Shown in pieces: positions 62,064 through 64,000 of a DNA stretch of 64,000 bases (position 1 is the first letter of the stretch; the number at the start of each line of letters is the position of its first letter). Source of the stretch: Paraburkholderia piptadeniae (GTDB lineage: Bacteria; Pseudomonadota; Gammaproteobacteria; Burkholderiales; Burkholderiaceae). The notes beneath the pieces are model-generated. The model saw only the letters and a list, made by a program, of their open reading frames with translations, did not search any database and was not told the origin of the DNA. The stretch covers positions 62,001-126,000 of the forward strand of contig NZ_CYGY02000009.1 in the NCBI RefSeq assembly GCF_900007165.1, in the 5' to 3' direction. The translations under genes and the position numbers were made by a program.

Positions 62064-63374
62064 CTACCGCTCCAGGATCGCGACGACGCCCTGGCCGCCC
62101 GCCGCGCAGATCGATATCAGGCCGCGCGCGGTGCCCGCCGGCTTGTCGAGCTGCGCGAGCAGCTTTGCGAGGCCCGCGACGATGCGCCCGCCCGTTGCGG
62201 CGAACGGGTGGCCTGTCGCAAGCGATCCGCCGTTCACGTTCATTTTCTCGCGATCGATCGTGCCGAGCGCGCCCTCGAGTCCCAGTTGCGTGCGGCAGTA
62301 ATCATCGTCCTGCCAGGCCGCGAGCGTGCAGAGCACCTGCGCGGCAAACGCCTCGTGAATTTCGTAGAAGTCGAAGTCCTGCAACGTCAGGCCCGCGCGT
62401 TTCAGCATGCGCGGCACGGCGTACGCAGGCGCCATCAGCAAGCCCTCCTTTTTGTCGAAGAAATCGACGGCGGCCGTCTCCGACCATGTCAGCCATGCAA
62501 GCACGGGCAGGCCGCGCGCGGCCGCCCACTCTTCGCTCGCGAGCAGCACGGCCGATGCGCCGTCCGTCAGCGGCGTCGAGTTGCCCGCCGTCATCGTGCC
62601 CGCGTCGCGGTCGAACACGGGCTTGAGCGACGCCAGCTTTTCGAGCGTCAGATCGCCGCGCAGATTGTTGTCGCGCGCGAGTCCGCGATACGGCGTCATC
62701 AGGTCGTTCAGGAAGCCGCGCGCGTAGGCCTCCGTCAGCTTGCGGTGGCTATCGTAGGCGAGCACGTCTTGTGCCTCGCGCGAAATGCTCCAGCGCTTGG
62801 CCATCCGCTCGCAATGCTCGCCCATCGACAGCCCCGTGCGCGGCTCGCTGTTGCGCGGCAGCAGCGGCTTGAAGAACATGCCTGGCCGCAGCTTCGTCAG
62901 CGCGCCGACGCGTTGCGCCGCCGATCTGCCGCGATTCGCTTCGAGCAGGATCTTGCGCATCCGTTCGTTCACGCCGATGGGCGCATCGGAGGTCGTATCG
63001 ACGCCGCCCGCGATACCCGCGTCGATTTGCCCGAGCGCGATCTTGTTGGCGACGAGAATCGCCGCTTCGAGGCCCGTGCCGCACGCCTGCTGGACGTCGT
63101 ACGCGGGTGTTTCCTTCGCGAGCGTGGTCGACAGCACGGCTTCGCGCGTCAGGTTGAAATCGCGTGAATGCTTGATGACGGCGCCCGCCGCGACTTCGCC
63201 GAGGCGCTCGCCGTGCAGGTTGTAGCGGTCGATCAGACCTTGCAGCGTGAAAGTCAGCATGTCCTGGTTCGAGGCCGTCGCGTATGCCGTATTCGAGCGC
63301 GCGAACGGGATGCGGTTGCCGCCCAGTATCGCGACGCGGCGCGCGGCGGGAAGCGGTTGTGACGGGTGAGGCAT
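62064..63374 (-). CDS. Acetyl-CoA acyltransferase (FadI/AtoB-type thiolase)
   Basis: The 436-residue protein has the thiolase fold with the nucleophilic Cys98 in DVQQACGTGLEAAILVANKI, the His389 of GGSLATGHPFAATGGR and the second catalytic Cys423 in ISICAAGGQG. Length and an extended N terminus (PHPSQPLPAARRVAILGGNR) fit the FadI-type branch. It cleaves 3-oxoacyl-CoA to acetyl-CoA. The start at 63374 is the family-typical one. It is 109 bases upstream (in transcription) of fadD and follows the MaoC gene after 182 bases. Confidence 0.93.
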   Translation of the reverse strand: MPHPSQPLPAARRVAILGGNRIPFARSNTAYATASNQDMLTFTLQGLIDRYNLHGERLGEVAAGAVIKHSRDFNLTREAVLSTTLAKETPAYDVQQACGTGLEAAILVANKIALGQIDAGIAGGVDTTSDAPIGVNERMRKILLEANRGRSAAQRVGALTKLRPGMFFKPLLPRNSEPRTGLSMGEHCERMAKRWSISREAQDVLAYDSHRKLTEAYARGFLNDLMTPYRGLARDNNLRGDLTLEKLASLKPVFDRDAGTMTAGNSTPLTDGASAVLLASEEWAAARGLPVLAWLTWSETAAVDFFDKKEGLLMAPAYAVPRMLKRAGLTLQDFDFYEIHEAFAAQVLCTLAAWQDDDYCRTQLGLEGALGTIDREKMNVNGGSLATGHPFAATGGRIVAGLAKLLAQLDKPAGTARGLISICAAGGQGVVAILER

Positions 63375-63556
63375 CGGGAAGCTCCGTGGTCGCGTCCGTC
63401 TGTGCGACGGATCAGGTCGGCATGAAACACCCGGCGCCTGCTTCAGAACGAATCAGGCGGGGCGATGATTCCATCGTGATGGCGAATTGCGTGCGTGACG
63501 GGTTTGCGGGGGGTGCGGGCGCGATTCTGCGCGGTCTGCGCCGAACATCGGCCGCC

Positions 63557-64000
63557 TCATAGCGGATTCCACTGGAACCGGCCCCGCAGATGCGGCTTGC
63601 CGCTCTGCGGATCGCGCACTTCGAACTCGCGCGCAGTCGGCGACGGCGATGCCGTCCACAGCGACGCTTCGCCGGGCAGCAGCATCGGCGCCCTGAATTC
63701 GCCTGCGAGCGTCGCATCGGCGAGCCGCTTCGGCGGCTGCAGCGCGGCGGCCGTGCGCGCGAGCGTCCACATGCCGTGCGCGATTGCGCGCCGAAAGCCG
63801 AACGCCCTTGCGGAGAGCATCGACAGGTGGATCGGGTTGTAGTCGCCCGATGCGCGCGCGTAGTCGCGGCCCAGTTGCGCGGGCAGCTGCCAGCGCGAGT
63901 TGCGCGCAAGCGCGCTGCCGTCCGTTTCGAGCGGGCTCAGCGGATCGCCGTTCGCCGCGACGCCGCGCTTCAGGTACACGCTGTCGCCGTCCCAGACGGC
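63557..64000 (-). CDS. MaoC-like hotdog hydratase, C-terminal part
   Basis: The gene runs off the right edge, so only the last 147 residues are seen. They include the MaoC signature: ARASGDYNPIHLSMLSARAF with the catalytic Asp and His, then GMWTLARTAAALQPP and a C-terminal FRAPMLLPGEASLWTASPSP. Family members are enoyl-CoA hydratases of 270-300 residues (double hotdog) or about 150 (single); the visible part is one hotdog domain. It is transcribed toward the thiolase and fadD genes, so it probably acts on the same acyl-CoA intermediates. Confidence 0.85.
   Translation of the reverse strand, partial: AVWDGDSVYLKRGVAANGDPLSPLETDGSALARNSRWQLPAQLGRDYARASGDYNPIHLSMLSARAFGFRRAIAHGMWTLARTAAALQPPKRLADATLAGEFRAPMLLPGEASLWTASPSPTAREFEVRDPQSGKPHLRGRFQWNPL

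Overview
The window is a high-GC chromosomal segment of a beta-proteobacterium of the family Burkholderiaceae, most likely Paraburkholderia or a close relative. The evidence is the gene order (scpB-rluB-rimP-nusA-infB-rbfA-truB followed by an emr-type efflux operon, typA, odhA-odhB-lpdA and zapE), the family-typical low-complexity tails on ScpB, RluB and IF-2, and the many small secreted proteins typical of that family. It is mainly core chromosome. I see no tRNA, rRNA, CRISPR array, prophage or intact insertion sequence.

Layout. 1-4255: small, mostly unrecognised genes (an ABM-domain fragment, a YdcF-type membrane protein, short exported proteins) ending in a stand-alone DUF4096 protein, the N-terminal half of an IS5-type transposase. 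4674-6853: a LysR regulator and a class I/II aminotransferase. 7178-16913: a housekeeping block for chromosome segregation and ribosome/translation functions, with a short promoter-plus-terminator leader in front of rimP. 17052-22043 (minus): marR, outer-membrane lipoprotein, emrA and emrB, a complete tripartite drug-efflux operon with a palindrome inside its promoter. 22357-31597: typA, the 2-oxoglutarate dehydrogenase operon and zapE. 31754-32816: a second DUF4096 protein and a DUF2147 secreted protein. 33013-37953 (minus): two paralogous Gly/Thr/Val-rich repeat lipoproteins followed by a TpsB (FhaC/ShlB-type) outer-membrane transporter, with no TpsA substrate. 38544-52667: a Tad/Flp pilus locus (flp, tadV, tadE, cpaB, cpaC, tadZ, tadA, tadB, tadC, tadD, DUF3613, tadG) closed by a sigma-54 activator with a degenerate receiver and a DUF2968 protein. 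52905-56945: small proteins, an Hfq-like protein with a long tail, and an ECF sigma/anti-sigma pair flanked by a tiny lipoprotein and a His/Gly-rich exported protein. 57055-64000: a 4-cresol-dehydrogenase-like flavoprotein, two exported proteins, a long-chain acyl-CoA synthetase, a thiolase and the start of a MaoC-type hydratase.

How the parts work together. The Tad genes encode pilin, prepilin peptidase, secretin, ATPase, platform proteins and pseudopilins for one adhesive pilus. The adjacent lipoprotein/TpsB trio is a separate surface-export candidate, and the 590-base divergent region between the two carries a cluster of GTAAC motifs. A GTAAC-N5-GTAAC direct repeat of the OmpR/PhoB-family type also occurs about 120 bases upstream of a small secreted protein near the left end, which suggests a shared response regulator. 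The least explained parts are the lipoprotein/TpsB trio, the two domesticated transposase domains, the rimP leader, the Hfq-like gene and the ECF cluster.
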